64,000 bases of DNA from Diplonema papillatum (taxonomy: Eukaryota > Euglenozoa > Diplonemea > Diplonemida > Diplonemidae), in assembly GCA_030068145.1 (NCBI GenBank), contig JAPJBO010000102.1, forward strand, positions 62,001 through 126,000, read 5' to 3'. The translations under genes were made by a program, and so were the position numbers. This document shows positions 55,501-60,954 of the stretch, in pieces. The notes below the pieces were generated by a model. That model had not been told where the DNA came from. It saw only the letters and a list, made by a program, of their open reading frames with translations, and did no database searches. Numbering within the stretch: position 1 is the stretch's first letter; each line of letters opens with the position of its first letter.

Positions 55501-57221
55501 CGGCGGCGGCACGCACGGCTCGGGCCCCCGGAACCCCCGGCGCGAAGGTGTCGTGTGGCTCGGCCGCTGCACGTCGTCGGTCAGCGAGGGCACGACACCC
55601 ACGCTGTACGGCTGCGGGGAGAGCCGCTTGATCTTGCGCATGTGCAGGTCGTACTCTCGCGGGTCTGTGCGGGGTATGTTCCGAGTGGAAGGGTTGCTTG
55701 CAACTACTGATGACTATTTTGAACGCATTCCCAACTTGTATATTTCTTCGACCCTACGGTTTCGAGTTTTAAAGATCCGGTGTTCTTATGTCTCCACATT
55801 GCATGTTCATATGACCTCCAGTCGCAAATTTAACGTATTGAAAGCATTCCCAACTTGTGTGTGGCACTTCCTTCTAACCTGTTTCGTTCATCTAACGGAG
55901 TGAAGGTAGTACGCTGCCACCGATCGGTTATTTGTTCTTGACAAAGTGCATTTGCTCGACAAAATACTCGAGGGGCTGCCTTGTGCTTCCTTCGAAGGAG
56001 GCTAGCCTGGAGGGGGAGAAACAACACAACTACAAAGAGGGTCTTTTTAGTTGAACGCTTACGCCCGCCACTAAACCCAGATTCACCTGTGTTTCGTGAG
56101 GGCTACAGCACACTTACCTCCTTTGATCTTTTGCAGCTGGCAGCTTCCTCAAGTATTTCCTACAAAGCAGGTGCTTATACAACAAAAAAGTAGTAGTATG
56201 TGTCGTCTTACTCCGGGAACAAGCCAGGGAGAAGAACGGAGCAATCTTTACAAACAAACGAGTGACTTAAGGTGGCCGCTTGAGCGGCGCCAATCCGAGC
56301 GCACAGCAGCAGTGACGCGTCGGCAGTATTTGCACTTCAGGATGGGGCTGCGTCATATGAGCGTCGACGGCTAGCGAGTGTCGGCAGAGGGTGCAGTGGT
56401 CGGAGCAAGCTTGAACGTGGCAGGTCGGTGCCGCACAAATGAGTTGGTCGATGTACTTCAGCGCATTAACCTTGCGCATGCGCCGCGCAGCCTGCGAGAT
56501 CACGCGCTTCCGGGGGTCGTCCGGATCCGGTCCCACGTGCCTCCATGCCTTTCCGCGTCTTCCGCGGCGGCCGCACGGTTCTCTGCCTGGTGGCCTCCAC
56601 CACCCGCTGGACCTTCGCGTCCCACGCTACCCTGTCTGCCAATAGCTCCCGGATCTCCTCCGGGGGTTATACAACAAAAAAGAAAGAAGAGAAACCTCGC
56701 AGCCCGGGAGAGAACGAAAGCGAGCGACTCCGGAAGGCGCTGCCGACGCCGGCCGGAGAAGGCGGGCGCCGCTTCTCGTCCTGCGGATTGCCCAGCGGCG
56801 GCGGGGCAGCTGGGTTGCTGGGCGGCACCCAGCGGCCGCACCCGGGCAGGAGCCCCGTGAGGTCTGCGCTCCTGCTGCGGCGCACCGGCGCGCGGCGGGT
56901 TTGGTTGCGGGGCGGCGGGATGTTCCCGAGAACGTGCTTCGAGGGCGGGTTGGACGGAGTCGACTTCGGCTCGACGGGAGGCCGCAGGAGCCGGCGCTGC
57001 CTGTGTTCGAGGTCCCTCCGCTGCTCCTTCGAGGCTGCCAGCTTGCGGTCCAGCCGGTGCTGGACTTCTTCAGCGAGCCGCTGCTTGTCTTGGTGCGAGC
57101 GCGCCTTGGACGCAACCTTCTCGGCCGCGACGAAGTGCTGGAGGTCAAGCCGTTGGCTGTTCAGCACGTAGCGCACCTCCGCGGGTGTGTACACAGCCGT
57201 GTGCATCACCGGCCGCGGCAT
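30998..57221 (-). CDS. Seven-exon gene spread over 26 kb, coiled-coil protein with a Tudor/SH3-like segment (1,045 aa)
   Basis: Exons on the minus strand: 57221-56696, 55664-55118, 53619-53227, 42556-42423, 33736-33147, 32528-32097, 31513-30998 (TGA). Total coding length is 3,138 nt and every phase fits. The ATG at 57221 follows an in-frame TAA and lies 43 nt after an acceptor, so a 5' untranslated exon probably precedes it. Residues 20-90 are Arg/Lys/Gln-rich and helical. The middle is basic and Ser/Pro-rich. At 700-775 DDKVEVRDSPNDPW.. GVVRSFK.. TLVPFEGG.. FSWKDIRV has the look of a small Tudor/SH3-like barrel. At 775-850 a coiled coil follows (EEERRRIRQQLLSMELRLEQ type). This composition suits a cytoskeletal or ciliary scaffold, but no family was identified. 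The two giant introns hold several transposable elements. Confidence 0.75.
31640..31905. repeat. 38-bp minisatellite in intron 6 of the 26-kb gene
   Basis: About seven nearly perfect copies of CACTTACTGGGCATGGCAAT + GTACCAGGTGTAACACGC, starting about 125 bp after the acceptor side of exon 7. High identity between units suggests recent expansion. Confidence 0.85.
32097..32528 (-). CDS. Exon 6 of the 26-kb gene
   Basis: 144 codons, phase 0 at both ends, donor GTATGT, acceptor TTGACAG. It carries the second half of the Tudor/SH3-like segment and the start of the coiled coil. Confidence 0.78.
32540..32692 (-). mobile_element. SINE, subfamily A, 5'-truncated, beside a splice acceptor
   Basis: Reverse-oriented copy whose A-tail ends 11-12 bases before exon 6 of the 26-kb gene. 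Only GCAATATTGACAG separates the tail from the exon. Confidence 0.75.
32735..32850. repeat. Dispersed repeat, inverted copy of 63680-63790
   Basis: GTAGGCAGCGTGTTTTGGTG, GTTGATCAGAATTCCTTACC and GAAGCGCCTGTC all recur in the opposite orientation at 63680-63790. Confidence 0.7.
33147..33736 (-). CDS. Exon 5 of the 26-kb gene
   Basis: Two bases plus 196 codons. Acceptor CTCAG, donor GTCTGC. Pro/Ser-rich, ending in the first half of the Tudor/SH3-like segment. Its 5' end is copied at 35030-35122. Confidence 0.78.
33780..33948. repeat. CAAGTTGTGTGATATGTACA-type tandem repeat
   Basis: Degenerate 25-35 bp units. The same repeat resumes at 35150-35310, so the palindrome at 33949-35015 (with the pseudo-exon) interrupts one array. 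Confidence 0.65.
33949..35015. mobile_element. 1.06-kb near-perfect palindrome (foldback element)
   Basis: The two arms, about 33949-34478 and 34482-35015, are inverted copies over roughly 530 bp each with few differences. Differences seen: TTCCTCGTTGCC against GGCAATGAGGAA, GGCGGCAAGG against CCTTGCCACC, and C/G-run length. The ends read ATGGGTAAATGCC and GGCATTTACCCAT. There is no internal gene; mirrored ORF pairs on opposite strands are a consequence of the palindrome. The right arm begins at a short spacer near 34480. Confidence 0.85.
35030..35122 (-). pseudogene. Copy of the 5' end of exon 5 of the 26-kb gene, with acceptor
   Basis: Matches 33620-33740 with about 20 bp deleted. It keeps the splice acceptor as GTACAG before CACCCCCCGGCAC. 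It is located 1.3 kb upstream of the real exon, immediately beside the palindrome. Confidence 0.75.
35150..35310. repeat. Second part of the CAAGTTG..GTGATACGTCGTGTGAC tandem repeat
   Basis: Three or four units, related to 33780-33948. Confidence 0.6.
35455..35870 (-). other. Orphan exon-like segment resembling a myosin TH1 / PH-like domain
   Basis: After acceptor-like GATGCAG the frame reads GDRVLYYSAAVTEVGQGG, AVKRVIALTESGLYKLP, LAVQSLRAATI, and a last helix QQRRDFLLTVCHL. This order (basic strand, LT..GLY strand, SL..A strand, C-terminal helix) matches the TH1 tail domain of class I myosins, a phosphoinositide-binding PH fold. It enters in phase 0, whereas the surrounding intron of the 26-kb gene needs phase 1, so it is not an exon of that gene. 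It may be a copied exon or part of a nested gene. Confidence 0.45.
35955..36240. repeat. Minisatellite, second copy of the array at 575-905
   Basis: Flank AAGACCGGCGCAGGGTGAGA, then units alternating TTCGGGCGAAGCTAAGTACT with GGTGAAGCAAAG. Confidence 0.8.
36250..37100. other. Stretch without a recognised gene
   Basis: Two pieces of the GGGATGGACCG dispersed repeat (36545-36620, 36740-36790). Otherwise unique-looking sequence with no ORF of note. Confidence 0.5.
37110..37262. repeat. Dispersed repeat, copy of 9345-9470
   Basis: ACTACCTCCGTTCTTTTACA to GAATAAGGGGAGGCAAGAAG. A third copy lies at 39655-39762. Confidence 0.6.
37526..37606. mobile_element. Short hairpin MITE, CCCCGTGTTAGTGTCGCCT ends
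   Basis: The left end CCCCCGTGTTAGTGTCGCCT is answered twice on the right by AGGCGACACTAACACGGG. It shares ends with 38881-38961. Confidence 0.65.
37651..37862. mobile_element. 212-bp MITE with CATGCAGGGTCAAAACCTT ends
   Basis: The terminal inverted repeats of about 19 bp are perfect and continue imperfectly (TGTCTTTTTT / AAAAAGACA). GTAG flanks both sides as a possible 4-bp target duplication. The interior is A/T-rich. Confidence 0.7.
38881..38961. mobile_element. Short hairpin MITE, second copy
   Basis: CCCGTGTTAGTGTCGCCT at the left; AGGCGACACTGAC and AGGCGACACTAACACGGGG at the right. The layout is the same as at 37526-37606. Confidence 0.65.
39073..39269. mobile_element. 200-bp perfect-looking hairpin element
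   Basis: The left arm TTTATTCGGCAATAATTTCC..GTGTCGGTTTTAGTCCCTCG mirrors CGAGGGACTAAAACCGACAC..GGAAATTATCTTGCCGAATA on the right. The loop lies around CTCGCTCCGCTCG (39166). GC-rich centre with A/T-rich ends. Confidence 0.75.
40463..40680 (+). mobile_element. SINE, subfamily A, first of a tandem pair
   Basis: Head AATACTCGAGGGGCTGCC to tail GGTGCTTATACAAAAA, directly followed by a second full copy. Confidence 0.8.
40684..40908 (+). mobile_element. SINE, subfamily A, second of a tandem pair
   Basis: Starts at the A-tail of the first copy and differs from it by small changes and a 13-bp insertion in the first copy (TTTAATCCTTTAA). Confidence 0.8.
41490..41720 (+). mobile_element. SINE, subfamily B, 3'-diverged
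   Basis: ACTCGACGTGGCTGCTTTGA, CTTCGCTTACACCACCGTGT and CACGTGTTTGGTAGCTACAG match 54490, 60955 and 62945 (reverse). Confidence 0.65.
41740..41950 (+). repeat. Dispersed repeat, inverted copy of 54200-54380
   Basis: Runs from TTAAAGTTCGCTTGAAATTC through GTGACCGTTCATGAATGGGT to GCTAGCCATGTCCG. The reverse complement is at 54220-54370. Shorter relatives occur at 63415 and 63948. Confidence 0.75.
42423..42556 (-). CDS. Exon 4 of the 26-kb gene
   Basis: One base, 44 codons, one base. Acceptor CTCACAG, donor GTCGCA. Encodes a basic segment (NVNRGSRNLSRDIILGKDFP). It is the least secure of the seven exons, because it is short and its donor is weak, but it is the only candidate that satisfies both phases. 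Confidence 0.55.
42695..42850 (+). mobile_element. SINE, subfamily A, 5'-truncated
   Basis: TGTTGAACGCTTACGCCCGC to GGTACTTATAATAAGTAACT. Confidence 0.7.
42865..43215 (+). CDS. Hypothetical plus-strand ORF next to a SINE
   Basis: 116 codons from an ATG, with protein-like composition in the first 65 (HTLNRLLNEQVRRQDVGNFF, DTENVRWKFMNGDDVVLRAF). The rest is less convincing. Opposite strand to the surrounding host gene, inside its 10.7-kb intron. Not recognised. Confidence 0.3.
   Translation: MTTHDWWVMVSICHTLNRLLNEQVRRQDVGNFFNICSIMKDTENVRWKFMNGDDVVLRAFARNLLAVLPRVVPGPGTEVQGPLCHVHLGHVQSEECCGSPKYDRKQPVHPERRDEE
43830..44186 (-). CDS. Hypothetical ORF, probably a mobile-element remnant
   Basis: The stretch FEFGCQDRCLITLEMQTING + KKYSFVGAYCVSPGTV looks protein-like; flanking parts do not. 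It follows the CCCH-containing ORF region on the same strand. Confidence 0.25.
   Translation of the reverse strand: MLMDTGVPLREYHVRALRRLDAHSSSICRGLDLSLLMGKQFEFGCQDRCLITLEMQTINGKKYSFVGAYCVSPGTVRKRTKDDQLRVLRVLGGVLVRRSSFAGIRTAVATRSFCPKRV
44200..45160 (-). pseudogene. Coiled-coil ORF ending in a CCCH-like finger, frameshifted
   Basis: The long frame has a charged coiled coil (EKMEELERSLKEREDKLREG), an acidic patch (ADEDEDDDDFRMLD) and a helical part (KWMLKLTRLFSEYEQLQAIY). About one base out of phase downstream lies GCQNFRNGRCVRERCRFRHV, with Cys and His spaced C-X7-C-X4-C-X3-H as in RNA-binding CCCH fingers. One frameshift near 44430 would join them. The layout resembles Gag-type proteins of retroelements or an RNA-binding protein; the choice is open. 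Confidence 0.4.
45600..45985 (+). pseudogene. Non-LTR retrotransposon fragment, C-terminal Cys-rich part
   Basis: The plus-strand frame contains ECRLCGAEVDRFGDHSLTC then RTRAHTALRNEV. The pattern CxxCG-D-FGDH-C followed by R..H..LR is typical of the end of many LINE ORF2 proteins. No RT domain precedes it here, so it is a fragment. Confidence 0.55.
45986..47374 (+). pseudogene. Degenerate hAT-like transposase region (tentative)
   Basis: The open frame 45986-46966 is followed by another at 47006-47374. PLDLVHGHCCSTCIETGAVD followed by a helix and FTYFRR, and later KFRKVHAMRWAP, recall the conserved Cys/His helix and TRW block of hAT transposases. The resemblance is loose and the C-terminal dimerisation motif is not evident. 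A duplication of about 45 bp (TTGGTACATGCAGCAA twice, 46608 and 46654) interrupts the frame without shifting it. Confidence 0.35.
47515..47606. repeat. Inverted repeat of GGGTTCCGGC units
   Basis: TTCAGAGGGTTCCGGCGGGT faces CCGGAACCCTCTGAACCCTC around GGCGCGCC. It marks the point where ORF3 of the truncated element loses sense. Confidence 0.65.
47610..47940 (-). pseudogene. Start of ORF3 of the second element, truncated
   Basis: After the recombinase stop the -1 frame reads GYDPYADDLDSVTLVDLPDE and then VMDLAAVKALDQSGELSQLL with normal codon use. Homology is lost at the inverted repeat near 47600. By position it should lead into a reverse transcriptase, but none is present. The upstream part of this frame (to 48975) is a shadow of the recombinase. 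Confidence 0.5.
47931..48950 (-). CDS. Tyrosine recombinase of the second element
   Basis: About 330 codons ending at 47931. The core-binding part has a run of helices (STWARLASVHRRFRVFLSFA). Catalytic residues are all visible in order: Arg in AAARVGDVVRLRG, Lys-bearing hairpin VKWWWTKSD, His and Arg in CHSLRRG, His in VSNHSS, Tyr in LLRYLPMGEL. It would catalyse strand exchange through a 3'-phosphotyrosine. The frame overlaps the end of the gag-like ORF, so the start is uncertain; the first Met (MEPALAGGEM) is about 60 codons in. The frame is intact. Confidence 0.8.
   Translation of the reverse strand, partial: KEVGGCAPRLKPHPVLFQGNGPRGVGYVAPTPREVQPRGRGRPLKMEPALAGGEMRLIHRDARGLLSAALAPSTWARLASVHRRFRVFLSFANEELDGVVDVATGIILFVVRCMRRGDITIPSALTYVNTLVSAERRWGVNLEGSQVIRDARRALLRLGANIPERQAVPATFAEVRQALGSCRDPALRMTILFSWRAAARVGDVVRLRGKDVEIVEEGAKVKWWWTKSDPFHLGAVSAVAMTRRDRAALETLKRDAGPDGTLFPVTTARVARSLKRVNPVLTCHSLRRGACTALFRSGSSLEQVRLVSNHSSIEALLRYLPMGELERVDQAMTLSQRLY
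48941..49888 (-). CDS. Gag-like ORF1 of the second element
   Basis: 315 aa from MDADQAKAALKALSDRKG. Helical N-terminal domain with MRFVAVKYGFELEGTATQWQ, an acidic linker (SDSESEDGGGGDSDTDIDEG), a coiled coil (AQKRIRELEMQLEAARAKNE), a second helical domain and a Lys-rich tail (KAEKEKAGKAEKATSSGKGG). No zinc finger, unlike ORF1 of the first element. Uninterrupted frame. Confidence 0.6.
   Translation of the reverse strand: MDADQAKAALKALSDRKGAALDAADVPFEANAPAVLEKKRLFNAWEGREARMRFVAVKYGFELEGTATQWQLCWLLAFTSLNERRLAKMMRAYDAANPEAPARPQVLSLSDSESEDGGGGDSDTDIDEGETGDAQKRIRELEMQLEAARAKNELPPAGPRAAGGILVGARVLEPERWVSLSPEGRAAVYIELQRRYGGASGSQSHEHDNLLDILMCVLEHAGAVETPEEADAALVRIAMTAIRRQEVLLRGRSDWRQASAMQRHWRTEEAPDFLKSGWAAADRLNDKAEKEKAGKAEKATSSGKGGEAGSKKSRK
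50165..50710 (+). CDS. Hypothetical ORF, plus strand
   Basis: The frame has a protein-like, acidic part (QLVELHGDSVYPLEHVPLSN, FLNFDRELNPLNEPSYTSMD). CTGCATCAGAAACGCAAGCC occurs both at 50061 and 50643, a direct repeat that brackets the ORF. Not recognised. Confidence 0.3.
50837..51298 (+). CDS. Hypothetical ORF, plus strand, well-formed protein
   Basis: About 150 codons opening after a TAG, with the first ATG at 50903. Segments PYVDTIRHYCENRLIASMTP, MRYNWTGFQTPESLSQAIKT and LTTQIYPYRVGMFGYTGAGT read as a folded beta-rich protein without low complexity. The ORF lacks introns. It lies opposite to the host gene and outside the recombinase element (behind its 5' end). Candidates are a mobile-element or viral structural protein, or a nested gene; no family was recognised. 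Confidence 0.4.
   Translation, partial: TRRRGPYVDTIRHYCENRLIASMTPGQQDLMAQMRYNWTGFQTPESLSQAIKTTLQIATNIQGFELQPSTTIIPETIDGLMAMVWIHHMTPISGAIYGNTLAAFCNALQLQYVPPVSVPLTTQIYPYRVGMFGYTGAGTFPVYGAGEQYRRTL
51490..51840. repeat. Degenerate tandem repeat around GTGCGGACTGTAAAAA
   Basis: About nine units of 30-40 bp with AGTGCGGACAGT and GGGGACAGT variants. Confidence 0.7.
51860..52690. other. GC-rich stretch without a secure gene
   Basis: Minus-strand codons YPQDVAFAQWKLKLPIKV at about 52130-52180 look protein-like but no exon can be closed. The plus strand at 52320-52545 is open and Ala/Pro-rich, and could be the start of the LINE that continues as the RT fragment. Confidence 0.3.
52690..52980 (+). pseudogene. 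Non-LTR reverse transcriptase fragment (YADD box)
   Basis: RLKRWIAHFLHGSRAAAKVN, a disturbed stretch where the usual GVPQG should be, then PGFTFAWYADDLAVAC. YADD is the catalytic motif of LINE reverse transcriptases. Only about 95 codons remain and the central part is out of frame. Confidence 0.65.
53227..53619 (-). CDS. Exon 3 of the 26-kb gene
   Basis: One base, 130 codons, two bases. Acceptor AAAAACAG (A-rich), donor GTATGC. Contains IPQEYRWVPGKHRGYTEFYD and DEGAFDFCDAERKVPD. The following intron is 10.7 kb. Confidence 0.8.
54200..54380 (-). repeat. Dispersed repeat, inverted copy of 41740-41950
   Basis: Nearly identical over about 150 bp in the opposite orientation. Lies in intron 2 of the 26-kb gene. 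Confidence 0.75.
54470..54755 (+). mobile_element. SINE, subfamily B
   Basis: Head CGACGTAGCTAATTTGACTC, middle CTTCGCTTACCAACCGTGTG, tail CAAGCATTTCCTTCCAAGCA. Confidence 0.75.
54832..54965 (+). mobile_element. SINE, subfamily A, 5'-truncated
   Basis: TTGTTGAACGCTTACGCCCG to GCAGGTGCTTAAGG, 77 bp after the subfamily B copy. Confidence 0.75.
55118..55664 (-). CDS. Exon 2 of the 26-kb gene
   Basis: Two bases, 181 codons, two bases. Acceptor GCACAG, donor GTATTC. Basic, with PREYDLHMRKIKRLSPQPYS and an Arg-rich stretch, ending in a helix (LSTERAAEVLANDAANR). Confidence 0.8.
55963..56192 (+). mobile_element. SINE, subfamily A, full length
   Basis: AAATACTCGAGGGGCTGCCT to GGTGCTTATACAACAAAAAAG, in intron 1 of the 26-kb gene. 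Confidence 0.8.
56267..56660 (-). pseudogene. Fragment of a Cys/His-rich ORF shared with 2405-2480
   Basis: Reads HVGPDPDDPRKRVISQAARR and then CAAPTCHVQACSDHCTLCRH with further His/Cys, a compact zinc-binding look. Only the first 20 or so codons match the 2.4-kb copy. In intron 1 of the 26-kb gene. Probably the remnant of a gag-type ORF. Confidence 0.35.
56696..57221 (-). CDS. Exon 1 (coding) of the 26-kb gene
   Basis: 175 codons plus one base. ATG at 57221 with an in-frame TAA just upstream, and acceptor CTCTACAG 43 nt before the ATG. Donor GAG-GTTTCT is weak. Begins MPRPVMHTAVYTPAEVRYVL. Its 5' part is copied at 57441-57618. Confidence 0.75.
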
Positions 57222-57440
57222 TGCTTACGGTGAAAAACTCCCCCCACCTTCCCCTCCTTTTCTCCTGTAGAGTTGTAGCGTGTAACTCGTCGGCTCCTAA
57301 GGAGGATGCTGTTGCTGCGAGCACCTTGCTTTCACTAACACAACGAAAAGGAGAAAATGTGGGCTCAAAGGCATTCTGTTCTGGCGACCAACTTGCCTCA
57401 GTATAGTATCACCGAGAACAGGCTATCCCAGGAGGCCCAT

Positions 57441-57618
57441 CAGCCGGTGCTGGACTTCTTCAGCGAGCCGCTTGTTGTCTTGGTGCGAGCGCGCCTTGGA
57501 CGCAACCTTCTCGGCCGCGACGAAGTGCTGGAGGTCAAGCCGTTTACTGTTCAGCACGAAGCGCACCTCCGCGGGTGTGTACACAGCCGTGTGCATCATC
57601 ACCTTCCCCTCGTCTTCT
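57441..57618 (-). pseudogene. Copy of the start of exon 1 of the 26-kb gene, with acceptor, frame intact
   Basis: 160 bp with few changes against 57053-57213, and still open (MMHTAVYTPAEVRFVLNSKR). The acceptor TTTACAG and the purine-rich leader are also present. It ends abruptly at codon CTG. Located 220 bp upstream of the real exon. Confidence 0.8.
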
Positions 57619-57869
57619 CCTGTAAAGTGGTAAAGTGCGCGATCAGGCGGCCTGATTTCAATACACGCTCTTTTCAGGATGCCGTGTGTTCGCTGCTCAG
57701 TAAAAGGATGGATTAGGCGAGAAATTCAATTTGGACAAGCTAGGCGCGGGGGAGAGAAGAAGCCGTGTGCAGCTACTACTGTGGGTGCTCGTACTCATTA
57801 GTTCTTCTGGCCCGGAGAAAAAGGGGGAAACAGGCGGAGGGCTAGGTCGCAGCGCCTAGAAAGGCAAAC

Positions 57870-58070
57870 GCAAATCAACATGCCAAGCATCCATAGCATG
57901 GCATAGACATCACGAACGAACACTTGGTGCACATAACATGGCACAGTGGTCGCAAACCACATGATGCACAGTCATCACGAGCTACACGGTGTCCATAGCG
58001 GTCGCAAATCACACGATATGCACAGTCTGTACATAGCATGGCACAGTGGTCGCAAACCACGTGCGAGGTT
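57870..58070. repeat. Degenerate repeat of CATGGCACAGTGGTCGCAAACCAC
   Basis: CATAACATGGCACAGTGGTC and GTCGCAAACCACATGATGCA recur three to four times with spacers. Confidence 0.6.
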
Positions 58071-59130
58071 TACACACACACAGGGAGCAAGGCTGTCTAA
58101 CGCCAGCCCCAGCATGTCCAAGGCTAGAAACATGCACAGAACATCTGCTGATCAATCACACGTGCATCAGGCGGAATACACTTCGAACTTCGGCAAGCAT
58201 TCGCCTCGAGCACTTACACGCCGACGCTTATGCTAGAAGATAGCACGAAAGAATGAGCTAGAGGGAAGGTGGACTCACGCATACACAGACAAACGTAGTC
58301 AAACTACCGTGAAGGGAGGCACCACGTTGAAACGTGGTCCGTAACACAGACACACACTCACTCAAACACTAAGGTAGCAGCCGCCAGCATTGCACATCGC
58401 TGGGCGGCGGGTGGTTCACGCGACTCCCTGTGCATACCCTTTTGGCAATCCTGGCACGTCCGAGCAGTGTCCGAAGCCATTTCGAGGCGCCTTTTAGGCG
58501 GCTACGCCTCGCCTCGGGACCGACTGACCCGTGTCCAATTGCTAACATGGGAACCTTCTCCACCTCGGCATCCAAGGCGTGGACCGTGCTAGCTTTGTTA
58601 TGAGCTGTACGCGGCCAGTTGTCTGTCCTAACTATCCATTCCAGGGGACTTACCTGACGCCAGCTGTGTCCCCAAGCAGCTTGCATCACACATTCCGGAT
58701 ATCCGTAGATTCTGGTTCAAGCTCGGACTCACTCGCCGTTACTATAAGCATCGTTGCTTTCGTCCCCTGCGCTGGGTGATATGCTTAAGTTCCGCGCGTA
58801 GATATCCAACAGCTGAGATCGGTGAGAGTTTCATTCAAGCAACCTTTTTTTCCAAAGATCAATCCACGCCTTCGAAGCGTGAACCTCACGAGACTAAACG
58901 ATTTTGGAACCCGTCAGTCGGTCTCATTCAAGATCTATTGTATCGGACACCCAGGCGGCTGGCCTGAGCATCATCCATTTTCGCCGGCGTGCGCGGACCC
59001 CCCCGCCCTTGACCCGTGTCCAGCTGCTGTCGACACACGCTGCAGACCTTTGAGTCCTTTTTCCATGCTGAAGCCGGCTACACCGGGTCGAGGGGGTGAG
59101 GACGCGGAAGGGCAGATAGAAACGTTGCGA
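58070..59130. other. Stretch without a recognised gene
   Basis: No ORF with support. A minus-strand ORF at 58369-58689 is a composition artefact. No rRNA or tRNA signature was found. Confidence 0.5.
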
Positions 59131-59139
59131 GATCGCTCT

Positions 59140-59912
59140 GCGTGTGTGCATGTGTTTATGTTCAGGGCTTTGAGTGGGTAACGTCCGCCGATCGAAGTAT
59201 AGCCCACTTGTCACTTTCACCAGTCAGCTTTGAGTTCCGACACGCTGCTTTTGGGTCCTGTGACTCCTCTCCGAAGGGTGGGTGGGGCGGGATCCTTCGG
59301 GGGACGGATAGAGCGTGGGAGGCTGTCAGCTTCCCCATCCGGCACTCGGCTCAAGACTTCTGTTTTCATCATGCGGTGTTAGCTGCACGGGGTTTTCGGC
59401 CCCGTGCAACAGCTGAGTGTCTTCACACAGGCGGCAGATCTCACCGGATGTGGCAAACTCTCTCTGTGCAATGAGCTTGGCCTGACTAGCTGTTCCAAAC
59501 TCCTGGTGCATACACCCGTCATGGTCGGCTCGTCACTACCTGGCCAAGACTCGCTCGCACGGGAAGTGGCGCGAATCACTTGTCGCCAAGCGCAATGCTG
59601 ACGACTGCTACCCCCGTGGGTGCATGGGTGTTAAAGTTCAGGGCTTTAAGTGGGTAACGGCTGAATCGAAGTGTACCCCACTAGTCATTTTAACCAGCCG
59701 GCTTTGGGTTTCCGACGCGGTCTTTGGGTCTTTGACTCCTCTCCGAAGGGTGGGTGGGGCGGGATCCTTCGGGACGGTCGGATGGAGCGTGGGAGGTTGC
59801 CAGCTTCTCCATCCGGCACTCGGGTCAAGACTTCTGTTCATCTGCGGCATAAACCGCACGGGGTTTTTAGCCCCGTCGCAACAGCTGAATGTCTTTACAA
59901 AGGCGGCGGCGT
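59140..59912. repeat. Duplicated 280-bp unit (59140-59425 and 59632-59912)
   Basis: Both copies run from TTCAGGGCTTTxAGTGGGTA through GACTCCTCTCCGAAGGGTGG to CAACAGCTGAxTGTCTT. Each holds a hairpin GCACGGGGTTTT.GGCCCCGTGC or its decayed form. Confidence 0.8.
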
Positions 59913-60311
59913 TGAACGAGCAACCCTCTCCTCATAGCGCCTCGATAAAACCTCTAAACTCACACAGGTGTTTAGTCTTGGGCATTGTTCCTTTGGTTCG
60001 TGTTTTCGCCCTCGGGAGGCATTTGTGCATACCTGCTGAGTGTCCTCGGGGGTGGCGTCGTTCCACGCTGCAGCGGAACCAGCGATTCGACTGAGTTCGG
60101 TCATGCTGCGTGTGTTATCATGTTGTTGGGCTTCCCGGGGGTGGGTTCAAGAGGGTTGCGCGGAGAGCCAGTAATCGATGCTCGCTCAGCCCTTTAACGA
60201 CTCACTTTTACGCATTGGGTACTGATGAGTTTTCGGGGTATGCATCGATCCTCAGGCCGTTCGCCAGTGCAGTGTGGGACTTAGCTACTACTTGGCTACA
60301 CGGTCCGGTGA

Positions 60312-60332
60312 ACTCCAGCCTCTGAGCTGGAG
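60312..60332. repeat. Recurrent hairpin CTCCAGCCTCTGAGCTGGAG
   Basis: Perfect 8-bp stem. The same stem-loop, with loop CTCAGA or similar, is at 13245, 14117 and 30168. Confidence 0.6.
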
Positions 60333-60354
60333 TTAATCGGGAGGTCCTAGGAGA

Positions 60355-60560
60355 GGTTGTGGGCACACCCGCAAAGGGCATGTCCCACACCCGCAAAGGG
60401 CATGTCCCACACCCGCAAAGGGCTTGTCCCACACCCGCAAAGGGCATGTCCCACACCCGCAAAGGGCATGTCCCACACCCGCAAAGGGCTTGTCCCACAC
60501 CCGCAAAGGGCATGTCCCACACCCGCAAAGGGCATGTCCCACACCCGCAAAGGGCATCAT
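60355..60560. repeat. 22-bp tandem repeat with a 66-bp higher-order period
   Basis: Nine units of CACACCCGCAAAGGGCATGTCC. Every third unit has CTTGTCC instead of CATGTCC, so the array grew by copying three units at a time. All six frames are open; the apparent ORFs are artefacts. Confidence 0.9.
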
Positions 60561-60954
60561 AGACTTCCGAAGACGGTGAAAGACAGCACCACGCAATTCA
60601 ATGCAGTTGGCAGGAATAGGGTCCGGCGCAGGCTTTCTACACGTATACGCCACGCGTGAAATGTCATGAACTAGTTGGGAAGAAAGGAGGGCGGTGCGCT
60701 TCGTTCCTGTACTTTAGTTTACTGTGAGAACTGGAGCAAAGCGCATGGCAGGAACTGCACCTTCCCACCAGGAGAGTTTGGGATAAGGTAGCATCATCTG
60801 ACCGCATACTCTGGCTTTGAGCCGGTTCACCTCCTGCTGATAGAAAGTGGTAAACAGCAGCAGGCATTTCAATGCCACAGATTACTTGCCTCCTCGTCCA
60901 AACTTCAGCAGCCTATCGGCAGGGGGGAAGTGTGCAAACGGGGGAGAATGGTCA

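Noticed and set aside
58369..58700. Ribosomal RNA fragment
   Set aside because: ACCTTCTCCACCTCGG at 58550 recalled an LSU rRNA stretch, but the surrounding sequence does not follow any rRNA helix I could match.
60355..60560. CRISPR array
   Set aside because: Units of 22 bp follow each other without spacers, no cas-like gene is present and the host is a eukaryote. It is a minisatellite.
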